Positions 1 to 14,650 of a stretch of DNA of 64,000 bases are shown here, piece after piece. The notes under the pieces are model-generated. The model saw only the letters and a program-made list of their open reading frames with translations, did not search any database and had not been told where the DNA came from. The position numbers and the translations under genes are program-made. This DNA comes from Lamellibrachia columna (taxonomy: Eukaryota; Annelida; Polychaeta; Sabellida; Siboglinidae). The stretch is taken from positions 30,122,023 through 30,186,022 of the forward strand of contig OY759263.1 in NCBI GenBank assembly GCA_963662155.1. Reading direction: 5' to 3'. Numbering within the stretch: position 1 is the stretch's first letter; each line of letters opens with the position of its first letter.

Positions 1-45
1 AAACTTCATCGGTGGAAGCGGTGTACCACTACCACGATATTATTT

Positions 46-85
46 AATAATAATAATAACTATTATTATTATTATTATTATTATT
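46..85 (+). repeat. (TAA/TTA)n microsatellite
   Basis: Taa units switch to tta units just upstream of the first exon. The same position in copy 2 (42688-42720) has a shorter array. Confidence 0.8.
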
Positions 86-134
86 GCTTCTAGAGTGATT
101 TTTATCATCACTTTAATAAAAATATTTTTTGTAG

Positions 135-218
135 ATGGACATGCTAAAGACGTAGGGCAATATGACCCAAAAGACAGAAGTCTCGCATGGTCAAAAACGA
201 TTCCAGTTCGTTTTCCGG
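135..218 (+). CDS. Gene 1 exon: VFT-to-7TM linker
   Basis: 84 nt, entered and left in phase 1. It encodes about 28 residues including DRSLAWSK, resembling the DLSWSKT linker of GABA-B1. Acceptor tttgtag, donor gtaagc. Confidence 0.85.
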
Positions 219-3200
219 GTAAGCCTATTCAGCAAAAAGCTCTGTACAGGATTAATGTCCACGCTGCCTTTCGAGAACTGGACCATTGGGTGCAGAACAC
301 ATAATTGATTATATATGATACTACATGGCACTTGACATTTGTGATATTACAGCCCGCATTCCACACATATGTAAACACATTTGATATAATCGTCGTTACG
401 AATTACTCTTATAAATAATAATGATTATGATTCAGCACATACACTTCAAAGTTGACTTTGAAGCAGCGTATTAATTATCCCAGCTAAGCATAATTATGAT
501 ATCCGTGCGTGATGGGGGCGCTATTAACACGACATGAGACAGGCGTCTCAAGACGGTCTACATGAGGAATTACGTTAATTGTGGATGATTTTATTATAGC
601 AATGTCGACTTTGTCGAATAGGCATACGTGCACGCGTGTGCGTGTGCGCGTGCGTTCGTATGCGCGTGCGCTTGTACACGAGTGTCCCTGATAACATTTT
701 AACAATTATTGTTTTACTATTAGATTACATTATTGCCGTTAGTAAATATGTAGCGATCAATTATACCGTACATATAGTGCCTATGTATATCAACACTGCA
801 AACAAGTGCTGGTATTGTGTGCAGGAGGGAGACCACCACCAGACGCTGATATCCTCATCACAAGTACCTTGAAAATGGACAAGGTTATGTTCTGGTTGGC
901 TACTTGCTTGGCGTCTCTTGGTGTCGTCTTCTGCACCGTCTGCGTCGCATTTAACGTCTACTACAGTAAGCTGAAGTGAGTATTATGTGAGCGTCGACAG
1001 TTTGTTGAGTGGACGCTGCAGATGTGTACACACTTGTAACTGCACAAGTATAAGTATCATGTCAAAGTGTTGTTTTGCTGTGTAAAAGTGATACCTTTGT
1101 ATCACTGTATAGTAAATGCTTGTTGTTGATGATGTGGTACAATATATAATTAAGGCTTAATTTATTACCCAGATGTCATAAGTATCTATAAAATAGCAGT
1201 GAATGTTAGTATTAAAATACATTAATTGGAGACAGACGACAAATATTGAAATGTGGTTTACGTAGAGTGATCAAGATGTCGTCGCCGAAGATCAACACAG
1301 TCATAGCCATCGGATGCGGAATGTCTCTTCTCTTCATTCCACTGCTGGGAGTTGACAACCCAGAAACGATCGGCACAAACTGGCTGTGTTCGGTAGGTGT
1401 CTATTAGCACTGGGATGGTATACAATATACCAAGAATATGGGGACTTAGAAGTGTAAATTATATCGTTGCAGCGATCCATGGAACCGTGTACCAAGATTT
1501 GGCAGGAACAATAAGTCAGAGTGGTCAGAAATCATAGACATCCATCAGTGCGGGCACTTTGTGATTCCTAGCAGCCGTCTGGTATAATGGTTATATTCTT
1601 ACCGGCTCAGACTTTAGTCCCCGCCTACCGTCTCAGGGAATTACTCTTCAGAAAGCTACTATATACCAAACCAAGTATGTGGCAGTTGCTACATTAAGCA
1701 TTGCAAGCAATCCGTGCTGAAAAAGTACTGTTGATGGTAGTATGTGAAATATGAAAAATAATGATGCCTTAATGATAAATCAACACTTCCTTGGTCATTT
1801 ACATTATTACTATTATATTAATTTGAATTTTACTAGACAAATCTAGAATTACAAAATAAAAGTATATCACACATGTGTAGCACATTCCTTGGCGATTTGG
1901 GTGTTCTTTGTTTTAGTAATACAAATTAACTAAGACATTCAATGAACACAATATACTTAAACAGTGTGTAGCATCACGTAATGCTGCTATGGAACTAAGG
2001 CCATCTGGGGAGCCATGTGAATCACTTATATGCAAGAATAACAACACATAACAATTTATCATGTCATGTCTCAATCTGTGTGTGATTGTTTCTTCTTGTC
2101 ACAAATACATGGTGTCCCTGCTTGTCAAGACGAAAGTGACTTGTTTTCGCATATATTAATACAATACAATTGGTTGTTGTTAGCTGTCGAATATAATCTT
2201 TCTTTTTACATATGCTTTCACAACGTAATTTATGGCTCCTCTTTTCAGACACGGCTCGTTGTCTTGCTATGCGGTTTCACTTTCGCTTACGGCGGAATGT
2301 TCGCCAAGACCTGGAGAGTACACGTCATATTCACCAGCAAGAAACCACTGAAACGGGTAGGAGACACTTTTGTAAATTAAATATTGTCACCACAACAATG
2401 CTTTGTGAGATGATCGGTCCTTCGCTATGACGACATTATATTTTAAATATCCTACACATCGACACCATAATTACAGCATCTCAACTGTGTGTTCCAAGCT
2501 AATGTACTGTTGACGAGCCGTCATCATCAATAGTATTAAAATATATATTAGACTACCCATGTGGAAGACAATAATTACTGTACTGGGTAGATAGACAGAA
2601 AACGTTTATTGTAATAAAAACATTGCATGTACCTCCTTCTTGCAGCCCGTCAGAGATGCTCATCTGATGGCTTTCGTTGGCGTCGTTATGTTGGTCGACA
2701 TTATCCTGCTGGTTGCCTGGCAGATATCCGACCCACTCGTACTCAATCTTTTCAAAATCAATCAAGAGGTAGCGGAACTGTTTTCTCTTATCGGATAATA
2801 CTTGGGTTCATTAAATGCCCATTTTGTTTAACGTGCAATCTCTGGATAATTAATTTATTGTGACGTTACCAATGATAAGTTTTAACCAACGAACGCAGGC
2901 ATGCCCAAATTTACATGTTCAAAATGATTATCTCCGTAATTTTCTAGCAGAGATCTAGCAGATTTTTCAAACTACACCTGCACATTAGTTGCAAAAAATT
3001 AAGACAGCTAATGTTATATGTAGAACTCGAAGGAAATGCATCAAGCGGATGTGTAGTAATACCAACTTAATTTTATGTTTACCGATTATTTTGCTCAGAT
3101 CCAGGCAGACGGTGCGATCATCAGTCGCCAGGCTTACATCTGTACATCAAAATACGTCGATCAGTGGACGGGTGTTCTTTGCGGTTTCAAAGGTATGTAT

Positions 3201-3589
3201 CAGTGTCGGTAGTAATAAAAAATGAGTTGTTACGTTATCATCTAGTGTGTATTTTTAATAATATAATCTGAAAATTGTGTTTACTCTCGATAGCGCTGTT
3301 CCTCATATTTGGAATCTTCTTTGCGTGGGAAACTCGCAAAGTGAGCGTTGAAGTGTTGAACGACTCAAAGGAAATCGGCATCTGCGTCTACAACATAATG
3401 ATCATGTCCGTTGTCAGTTTCCCCATCTACCGGCTTCTGCCGCTACAACAGATGGACGTGTCGTTCGGCGTCATCTCGATTAGCGTGTTCGTGTGCGCCT
3501 TGACGACCTTACTGCTCGTGTTCGGACCCAAGGTATGGGCTCACAGAGGAATAAACGAGGAATACCATCAACACGCAAAACAATGGCGA

Positions 3590-3627
<38 letters not shown>

Positions 3628-4688
3628 GTGTGTGCGTGTGCGTGTGCGTGTGCGTGTGCGTGTGCGTGTGCGTGTGCGTGTGCGTGTGCGTGTGCGTGTG
3701 CGTGCGCGTGCGCGTGCGCGTGCGCGTGCGCGTGCGCGTGCGCGTGCGCGTGCGCGTGCGCGTGCGTGTGCGTGTGCGTGTGCGTGTGCGTGTGCGTGTG
3801 CGTGTGCGTGTGCGTGTGCGTGTGCGTGTGCGTGTGCGTGTGCGTGTGCGTGTGCGTGTGCGTGTGCGTGTGCGTGTGCGTGTGCGTGTGCGTGTGCGTG
3901 TGCGTGTGCGTGTGCGTGTGCGTGTGCGTGTGCGTGTGCGTGTGCGTGTGCGTGTGCGTGTGCGTGTGCGTGTGCGTGTGCGTGTGCGTGTGCGTGTGCG
4001 TGTGTGTGTATGTGTGTGTTTGTACGTGTGCGTGAGCGTGTACGCGTGCTGTGTGCATCATGATATCCGATAGTTCATTGTATGCGTAGTTGTCGTGCTA
4101 CTGAATGTTACACAATGTTCTCAATATCTAGTAATGGTTGTACCGAACGAAGTACCTTCCTTATCCTTCGTTGTTCTTCAACAATCGTGGTTGTCCTTTA
4201 TAAACGTATTAGTGTAGATAAACATGTTGCGTATCACCGCCAATATGTTGTGGAATACCAAAAGACGTTGGGGAGAAGGCAGTGAGGAAGATGACAATTG
4301 GGAAGGATATTAGATTTAGTGAACTGTGAGAGGAAACGGTGAAAAGAAACGGTACGGTGATCTGCAAGCATAATACTAGACGAGGAATCCGGCGAATACT
4401 GATTATGAAACAGATTGCATGAATGCGAAGATAACGCAGAAGAAGAAAATTCTAAAGGTGTTCCTACATACAGTCTGCATGTAAAATTTAAGAATTACTA
4501 TTCTTGGTGCTAACGACACGAATGTGTGACTTTAGATGCAGCTGGTGGCGACCGGGGGTCAGCGCGTAGACGACTGCGCCGTCTTGCCGTTCGCGTCGTC
4601 CATTAATCAGAAAAAGCGGACCACGGCGGGCGGAACGCCGACCACAGTCGAGGACTGTCCCGGGCCAAGCACCAGCTCGAGATGCTGA
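135..4688 (+). CDS. GABA-B receptor-like class C GPCR, gene 1 (5' part outside window)
   Basis: The last eight coding exons are 135-218, 825-975, 1266-1392, 2249-2356, 2646-2768, 3099-3192, 3294-3532 and 4536-4688, giving 358 complete residues plus stop. Every junction is GT/AG and the phases chain without a break. The product runs from the end of the VFT linker through seven membrane segments to a 50-residue cytoplasmic tail. GABA-B hallmarks are KMSSP in the first intracellular loop, GGMFAKTWRVH at the end of TM3, FFAWETR in TM6 and LNDSKEIG after it. No stop or frameshift is present, so the gene looks functional. By analogy with gene 2 its ligand-domain exons should lie to the left of base 1. 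The family signals through Gi/o at the plasma membrane, but the ligand here is unknown. Confidence 0.88.
825..975 (+). CDS. Gene 1 exon: TM1
   Basis: 151 nt, starting in phase 1 and ending in phase 2. It encodes GGRPPPDAD, then hydrophobic TM1 ending in FNVYYSKL. Acceptor gtgcag, donor gtgagt. Confidence 0.87.
1266..1392 (+). CDS. Gene 1 exon: intracellular loop 1, TM2, extracellular loop 1
   Basis: 127 nt, phase 2 to 0. It encodes the KMSSP loop, TM2 and NWLCS, with the loop cysteine expected to pair with the one in exon 3099-3192. Donor gtaggt. Confidence 0.87.
1574..2050 (+). mobile_element. Copy-1-only intron insertion with a tRNA-like head (possible SINE)
   Basis: About 480 bp in the intron before the TM3 exon has no counterpart in copy 2 near 44125. 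It opens with gtctggtataatggtta, like a tRNA A box. I see no good B box or terminal oligo tail, so a SINE origin is only a suggestion. Confidence 0.35.
2249..2356 (+). CDS. Gene 1 exon: TM3
   Basis: 108 nt, phase 0. TM3 is followed by MFAKTWRVHVIF, a GABA-B2-type motif, then a basic loop ending KKPLKR. Confidence 0.88.
2646..2768 (+). CDS. Gene 1 exon: TM4
   Basis: 123 nt, phase 0. It encodes DAHLMAFVGVVMLVDII and AWQISDPL, matching the WQ(I/A)VDPL signature of GABA-B receptors. Confidence 0.88.
3099..3192 (+). CDS. Gene 1 exon: extracellular loop 2 and start of TM5
   Basis: 94 nt, phase 0 to 1. It holds the loop cysteine in AYICTSKY and the start of TM5 (QWTGVLCGFK). Confidence 0.86.
3294..3532 (+). 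CDS. Gene 1 exon: TM5-TM7
   Basis: 239 nt, phase 1 to 0. It encodes FFAWETRKVSVEVLNDSKEI, CVYNIMIM and the final helix ending LLLVFGPK. The donor gtatgg lies about 60 bp before a giant GT-rich repeat. Confidence 0.88.
3591..4019 (+). repeat. Giant (TG)n / (GTGCGT)n / (GTGCGC)n array in gene 1 last intron
   Basis: About 430 bp of alternating purine-pyrimidine repeat. (TG)n gives way to hexamer GTGTGC, then a GCGCGT-rich block around 3700-3765, then GTGTGC again. It is open in several frames on both strands, but those readings are repeat artefacts. The same intron of gene 2 has only a few imperfect units near 45767-45800. Confidence 0.95.
4536..4688 (+). CDS. Gene 1 exon: C-terminal tail and stop
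   Basis: 153 nt in phase 0, encoding 50 residues (MQLVATGGQRVDD at the start, STSSRC at the end) and TGA. The stop falls at the same codon as in gene 2, and nearby differences such as gac/gat and aga/cga are silent in this frame. A donor-like tacag|gtacg follows the stop. No coiled coil is visible. Confidence 0.7.
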   Translation: MQLVATGGQRVDDCAVLPFASSINQKKRTTAGGTPTTVEDCPGPSTSSRC

Positions 4689-5578
<890 letters not shown>

Positions 5579-5983
5579 ATGCTGTTTATATTAGTTAAGA
5601 TTTGATTTGTATCAAAACTAAATACGCATGTGCAATGGTAGTGTAAATTGTAATAGTTCGGCGCAACAACTATCACAGTAGCAATAATACTATTGCTGCT
5701 AATTGTAGTTACTATATAACTACGCCATACTGTACGCGCGCCATGTATAATACTCCCTCCCTTTGTTTCAGCTTTCAGCCCAGCGAGCGTCATGCTAACT
5801 CGCACGCATCGCATTGAGCAAACTCTCCACAAGTGGCGCCGCTAACCAATTCACCGCTGCAACAAATAACATTTGTTGTGCTGTAATTAGGTAAACTACT
5901 ATTTTTTTCAAGAAATCTCAAAGTTTAGTGTATGTATTGAAAATGTGTATAAAAACACAATAACGTTTGTTTTTTCATAGGAC

Positions 5984-7880
5984 ATTACGAAGAAATGAGA
6001 GAACTGATGACTTCTAGGAACTGGAAGATTTTAGAGATAAATCAACAGAACAATGCTGGGGATATCCTTGAGGAATCCATAAGAAATGCATCCAACAAAC
6101 ATACACCAACATACACAATGGGAGGTAAAGCAAGAAAAGCCAGACCACTTTGGACAAATACCAAGACTATCACGGCAGTCAAGAGGAAGACTGAGACATA
6201 TATGCTATATAGTGAGACCAGAGATGAACAACACTCTGTTGAATATAGAAGAGCATCAAACAGAGTCAAAATACAGGTCAGAAAGGCAGTCCGAGTTTTT
6301 AAGAGACAGATAGCCAGGGAAGCTAAGGCCAATCCCAAAGCTATCTACAAGTACGCCAGGTCAAAGGTGAAGTCTCTTTCAGCAGTGGCTGATGGGACAA
6401 TGTTTCAGACTGGTGTTGATAAAGCCGAAGTAGTCAATACTTTTTCACAAGTGTCTTCGCTCTAGAAAGCCTTGAGAACATCCCCACATTTGAGAATAGA
6501 GAGCACAACACAGAGCTGACAGACTTCCTGATCACAATCGAGGAAGTCGAGAAGACTTTGAATACACTAAAGACTACAAAACCACCAGGACCGGATGGGC
6601 TCCATCCACGTCTTCTGGTTAAATTGACTGATGAGCTGGTAGAACCTTTCCAATAATTATTCAACAAATCACTTGCTGAGGGGACTTTACCACAGCACTG
6701 GAAAGATGGAACCCCCCCCAAAAATTTAAGAAGGTCCAGAAACACTTGCCAGGAAAGTACCGTCCAGTGAGTCTGACTTCGGTAACCTGCAAGATGATGG
6801 AGAAGTTGGTGAGAAACGAAGTGATGGCGCACTTGACAAGAAACAACCTACTGTCAAGTCTTCAGCATGGTTTCTTGCATGGAAGCTCATGCACTACACA
6901 AGTTCTTGAGGTCCTTGATAAATTGACGGAATCAATAGAGCATCAATCAATGAGAGGCATACCGTAAGGAAGTGTACTTGGGCCAATGCTTTTTGTCTGC
7001 TACATTAACAACATGCCAGATGTTGTAGACTCACCGTCTCACATATTCCCTGATGATATCAAGATATTCCGACAAGTGATTGCTCAATCTGACCTTGTAA
7101 CATTACAGAGATACTTAAGAAAACTAGAATTATGGACTAGAAAGTGGCAGCTTCGCTTCATTGAGGAGATATGCAAAGTTATGTATCTGGGACAATACAT
7201 CCACCACTACGACTATACTACGACCAGTGGTGGAAAAGATACCACCCTGGGGGAGACCACCTATCAGAGATACTTGGGGTGCAAATAGACCGTGAACCAA
7301 AGTTTGATCAACAAGTGGAGATGATACCTGTATGAACCAACCATAACAAAACTACACATGGGCCTGGTCGGACCTATTCTAGAACATGATAATGTAGCTT
7401 GGGCCCCAACACTCAAGAGAGAAAAACAGATGATTGAGAACATTCAACGACGAACAACGAAATTAGTCCCAGAACAGAAGAACCTCGAATATGGTGACAA
7501 GCTCAGAGCGTTTAAGTTTCCAAGCCTCTATTATAGAAGAGCATGAGGAGACATGATTGAAACTGACAACTATCTCCATGGCATCTATAAAGTTGATAGA
7601 ATGCCACTTGAGCTGGACAACAATACAGTAACCAGGGGCACAGCCTTAAACTCAAGAAGGAACGCAAGACAACGAAGGAGTTACTTCAGGCATAGGATAG
7701 TGAACCGGTGGAACACCCTCACCGAGTATATTTCAGCACCCTCATTAAATATTTTCAGATCAAGACTAGACACATTTTGGTGCACTTACAGTTGTTAACA
7801 AAATGACAACATTCCACCCATGCGCACAAACAATTATCAAGACCAGCGAAAAGGCTACTAGCCTACAAAAGCTGGATAGG
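5984..7880 (+). mobile_element. CR1/jockey-like LINE fragment, copy 1 (degraded)
   Basis: Shattered ORF2 of a non-LTR retrotransposon. 5995-6465 encodes the endonuclease-RT linker, 6540-7290 RT (LTSVTCKMMEKL, GSVLGPMLFVCYINNM) and 7358-7798 the C-terminal part. It carries stops, frameshifts and a deletion near 6940 that removes the first catalytic-Asp region kept in copy 2 (YLDFAKAF at 48445-48500). It runs into an (ATGT)n array that may derive from its 3' tail. The sequence just upstream differs from copy 2, so the left edge is secondary. Present in both copies, so it predates the duplication. Confidence 0.85.
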
Positions 7881-7899
7881 ATGTATGTATATATGTATG

Positions 7900-7933
<34 letters not shown>

Positions 7934-8073
7934 TGTATGTATGTATGTATGTATGTATGTATGTATGTATGTATGTTTGCATGTATGCATGCATGTATGC
8001 ATGCATGTATGTATGTATGTATGTATGTATGTATGTATGTATGTATGTATGCATGTATTTATGTATGTATGTT
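7881..8073 (+). repeat. (ATGT)n microsatellite
   Basis: About 190 bp of ATGT with a few ATAT and GCAT variants, directly after the LINE 3' end. Confidence 0.95.
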
Positions 8074-8560
8074 ACTCAGTTGTATGTTGCAATGACGCAA
8101 TAAGTCGTAATGACGTTGCACAGCCAACCATTTCTTTATACCACTCCACAACTTTTAATTTTTTTAATTTTTAATCAAATTAGAGAAGTAGTGATATGGT
8201 GAGTGGTGCCACTTTTGGGTAGTATTGGAGTGTGCGCATCGAATAACTTCGCCTTAGTCCGTCTGATGGCGCCATTATCAGAATAACATTACTTAGTCGT
8301 ATTGGTAATTTATCAGGATAAAGTGACAACTTGGTTATCGTATATTTATCATAGTGTTCAAAAATATGCACTGTTGTTGTTGTTGCTATTGTCTGTTGAC
8401 AAAGAGAAGAAATGTGATGTTTACTGTAGATAAAAAATACCGTATGTTGTAATTATATCTTGGCATTACGTTTTACGGTTGATGGTTCACTTCTTAGGAA
8501 CTCATTATCTGTCACTGTGCAGTCACCGTGCAGGTCCTTAATGTTCGGCTTATTTAATTG
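8071..8560 (+). repeat. 0.4-kb module, first occurrence in copy 1
   Basis: Begins gttactcagttgt next to a microsatellite and includes gcgcatcgaataacttcgcc. It recurs at 9864-10316, and in copy 2 at about 49683-50030 and 50701-51130. No coding potential; probably part of an unrecognised mobile element. Confidence 0.75.
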
Positions 8561-8760
8561 ATTTGAAAGTGATTTTGCTGCAGATAGAACGTATTTGTTT
8601 TGGATGTATTATGATTTCGTTGCATTGATAATGACAGTATAATTAATTAAATTAAAAATGAGAATGTGCGTGCCTGATCACGAAGAATACGTCTTTGACA
8701 TACGGCAATGGCAAAATGTCAAGGCGATTTCAAGCCATTCCATGTAGTGTTCATTGTTGT

Positions 8761-9187
8761 ACAGTCGAGCCTCGTTATAACGCGGTGGTCGGGATCCACG
8801 ACTTCGGAACGCGCTGTACGCGAGGCGCGTTAGATGTTCCCATATCTGCCACCAGGGAGCTAATAAATAACAGCGATCGCCGCCCGCTGCACCAAGTCCA
8901 TGAACGCTGTCGAAGCACTGTCTTATACGTCAACATGCAGTTTATGGAACTTATTAAACTTATACTAGCATCAACGTGTATTATTTTTACAAAGTCACAC
9001 CCTGTTGATTCTTGAACTGAATAAAACAAATGTACGTATTTACGTTATGGAATAGATCTACTACGATGATGATGTACTGGACCAATATGCCTACGAATCG
9101 AACATAACAACCTGGATCTGAGCAGCCGAAAACGTATATGGTTTTACAAACGTAGCATGTAAGCTGATAAAACACAGAAAACGACAA
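8761..9187 (+). mobile_element. Copy-1-only segment with a pogo-like terminal motif
   Basis: Starts TA|CAGTCGAGCCTCGTTATAACG, which resembles the terminal repeats of pogo/Tigger-type DNA transposons (family knowledge). No matching inverted end was found. At the equivalent place copy 2 has unrelated sequence (about 50213-50422). No transposase ORF. Confidence 0.3.
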
Positions 9188-9357
9188 TTTGAATGTGCTA
9201 TTTAAACAACCGAGTATCTTTTGCGCTATGTGTCAATTACACAATTTACCTAGGATGTCAACACAGTTGAAATATGCATGCGTACTAGTTTATGTACGTA
9301 CGCCCGATGCGTGTGTTCATTTATATGTGTGTTTTGTAATATTAAACATTATATATA

Positions 9358-9912
<555 letters not shown>

Positions 9913-10317
9913 CGTTGCCCAGTCAACCATTTCTTTATATCACTCCACAACGTTGGTTTTAAATTTGTAATCAAGTTGTAGCAGTAGTGATATGCTGAGT
10001 GGCGCCACTGTCGGATAGTGTGCGCATCGAATAACTTCGCCGTAGTCCGTCTGATGGCGTCATTATCAGAATTAGATGTTACTTAGTCGTATTAGTAATT
10101 TATAAGGATAAAGTGAGAACTTGGTCATCGTATATTTATTATAGTGTTAAAACATGTTCACTGTTTTTGTTGCTATTGTCTGTTGAAAAGAGGAGAAATG
10201 TGATGTTTATTGTAGATCAAAAATCCCGAATGTTTTAATTATATCTTAGCATTAAGTCTTACGATTGATGGTTCACTTCTTAGGAACGCATTATCGGCCA
10301 GGTAATGGCGAGTCACC

Positions 10318-12189
<1,872 letters not shown>

Positions 12190-13900
12190 GTTAATATTAT
12201 AAAAAATCATGCTCATTAGTAACTAGACAGTTTAAATTGTTCTATAGTATATTTGAATGTTTAGTGTAAGGCAGACAATGTTATTTCAGACAGTAATGTG
12301 TTGTACATCTGTGGACCCACATAACTGACTGAGAACTTATTTGTTCTAATCTGCGGAATAAAAGCCAGTGTGCTTGCTAGTGTTATGGCTTTGAACATAT
12401 TTGTAGGAAAGATTTGATATATCTGTCGGAAGCGTGTGTTTGTTTGTATTTGTACATAAAACAATCAACTGGAATTTGTATAATAATTATGTAATTTAAT
12501 TAAACAAAATTACCTGTGTGCGCTAGGTAATAAGATTTTGTAATTGTCCGTATGGGTTTAATTTGTAACATATATTTATAAACCCATTGTTTGTAAGTAA
12601 TAGCCCACATTACTGCTCGGTGGAGGATAATTAATTTCAATACATAGGCCGGACAAATTTGTTTTAAATTATGAAGCATGCCACTGATAGGTGCAGTTTT
12701 TTTACATTAATTTGGTAATGTCCATCGATGTATTTAGATGTTCTTCTACATGAACTCCCGACAATTGTATAAATGTGTTATGATAGCTTGTTACACTAAA
12801 ACCATGTTGTTATTTTTTTTAGTTATACATTGACTTCTTCAAAAAGCCTCTTAAATGTTTATGTGAGTGAAACGTACTTGTGTCATCTGCAAATAATGTA
12901 AGTTTAAAATAGTTGATGTTTTAATAATGTCATTAATGTAAAAGATGAAGGTAAGTTGACCTAGTATTAGTCCTTGGGGAACACCACATGTCATTGTTAC
13001 GAAAGGATGTTGACCTAGTATTAGTCCTTGGGGAACACCACATGTTACTGTTATGAATGTAAGTTGACCTAGTATTAGTCCTTGAGGAACACCACATGTC
13101 ACTGTTATGAATGGAAGTTGACCTAGTATTAGTCCTTGGGGAACACCACATGTCACTGTTACGAAAGGATGTTGACCTAGCATTAGTCCTTGAGGAACAC
13201 CACATGTCACTGTTACGAAAGGATGTTGACCTAGCATTAGTCCTTGGGGAACACCACATGTTACTGTTATGAATGTAAGTTGACCTAGTATTAGTCCTTG
13301 AGGAACACCACATGTCACTGTTATGAATGGAAGTTGACCTAGTATTAGTCCTTGGGGAACACCACATGTCACTGTTACGAAAGGACGTTGACCTAGGATT
13401 AGTCCTTGAAGAACACCATGTGTCACTGTTATGAATGTAAGTTGACCTAGTATTAGTCCTTGAGGAACACAACATGTCACTGTTATGAATGGAAGTTGAC
13501 CTAGTATTAGTCCTTGGGGAACACCACATGTCATTGTTACGAAAGGATGTTGACCTAGGATTAGTCCTTGAAGAACACCATATGTCACTGTTATTAATGT
13601 AAGTTGACCTAGTATTAGTCCTTGAGGAACACAACATGTCACTGTTATGAATGGAAGTTGACCTAGTATTAGTCCTTGAAGAACATCACATGTCACTGTT
13701 ATGAAGGAAAGTTGACCTAGAATTAGTCCTTGAGAAACGCCACATGTCACCTTTACGAGTCTGATTATATGAAACAAATTGTTTTCTATTTTCTAAATAA
13801 TTACAGAGCCAATTTAGATCTACACTTCGTATCCCATAACAGTAAATAAAGTTAAAACAACTAAACTAAGATTAAAACCTAATCCCATTGAATCCAACGC
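12190..13900 (-). mobile_element. Jockey-like LINE, RT and C-terminal part, copy 1
   Basis: Read on the minus strand. 13900-13720 is RT sequence, 13764-12955 an expanded repeat of the GVPQG motif, about 12945-12850 YINDIIKTSTILN followed by a frameshifted ADD region, and 12464-12261 the typical LINE C-terminus. Its partner in copy 2 spans about 51780-52830 and shows the upstream RT motif NYFENRKQFVSYN. The element is not autonomous. The long open frame at 12851-13777 comes from the repeat unit being a multiple of three. Confidence 0.8.
12955..13764 (-). repeat. 54-bp minisatellite, 15 units, derived from an RT motif
   Basis: The plus-strand unit starts gttgacctagtattagtcc and recurs every 54 bp from 12955 to 13711. 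On the minus strand each unit encodes 18 residues of the form VTCGVPQGLILGQLTFIT, which is the conserved RT segment GVPQGS.LGP.LF. The 15 units stay in one open frame. Variants QLPFIT, QLTFIT and QHPFVT tend to follow each other in that order, suggesting a three-unit (162-bp) higher-order repeat. Copy 2 has only about three diverged units (52500-52670). Confidence 0.95.
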
Positions 13901-13936
13901 GTATATTTTATTTGACTGGCGTTGTGTCCGGTTCAC

Positions 13937-14650
13937 TGATTCCCTGCAGTTGCAAACAAATCAATCGCATGTCTTTTAAAAAAACTCGTCAAACCTGCAG
14001 ATATGTATATCAAACTCAACTTTATCTATACATATGTCTTCCTAAAAGTTGAGCTGTTGTATTGTCGTCCTAGAAGTTTGCACATTATATTTGCAAAGTT
14101 TGAGCTGCATAATTGCATACTAGGTCGGTTAGATGGAGGTCGCCGGTCATCTCTAGAACTTTGGCGAAGAGGCGTCGATGGTTGACGGTGTCATGTGCTT
14201 CCGATAGGTCGACGGAGACAGCTCCAGTTATTAGTTCTCTTTCAAAGCCGTCTTCGATGTGTTCGGTCAGATTGAGCAGCTGGCCCGTGCACGATTTTCC
14301 TGGACGGAATCCAGCCTGCTCTGTGATAATGTTGCTGTCAACGTGTTCGGCGAGCAGGTTTACAATCAGTCGCTCAAACACCTTGTACGTGTGGCACAGC
14401 AAGGATATGGGTCTGAAACTACTCATCTCGGATGGGTCTTTCCCTGGTTTCAGGAGGGCTATTACCTTTGCTTTACGCCAGAGCTTGGGGATTTTGTTGC
14501 TACTGGCGCAGTTGTTGAAGAAATGTAGCAGCCAACCACTGTCTTCGGTCCGAAATGTTTGATAAGTTCTGTTTGGATGTCATCTAGACCTGTTGCTTGT
14601 CGTTCTTCCGTGCGCTGATACCGGCTTCGATTTCAGTTTCTTTGAAGGGT
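13937..14650 (-). mobile_element. Second LINE RT fragment, copy 1
   Basis: The minus strand encodes RT N-terminal motifs: FRPISLLCHTYKVFERL, EQAGFRPGKSCTGQLLNLTE and VDLSEAHDTVNHRRL (14085-14426), with frameshifted upstream RT sequence to 14650. It belongs to a different LINE from the adjacent 12190-13900 element. Copy 2 (52840-53222) lacks about 330 bp of it. Confidence 0.8.

Noticed and set aside
1571..1650. Possible tRNA gene
   Set aside because: Only an A-box-like stretch is visible. No B box with T-loop and no cloverleaf could be formed by eye.
3480..4073. Open frames of poly-(VR), poly-(TH), poly-(AC) on both strands
   Set aside because: They arise from the (TG)n/(GTGCGT)n repeat, which is open in several frames at once. 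No real protein is supported.
12955..13764. Regular 54-bp repeats, CRISPR-like at first glance
   Set aside because: Units are directly adjacent without unique spacers and the context is animal DNA.
12851..13777. 308-codon open frame that could be taken for a repeat protein gene
   Set aside because: The unit is the RT motif GVPQG inside a decayed LINE, the overlapping second frame is equally open, and no start, splice or conserved ends support a gene.
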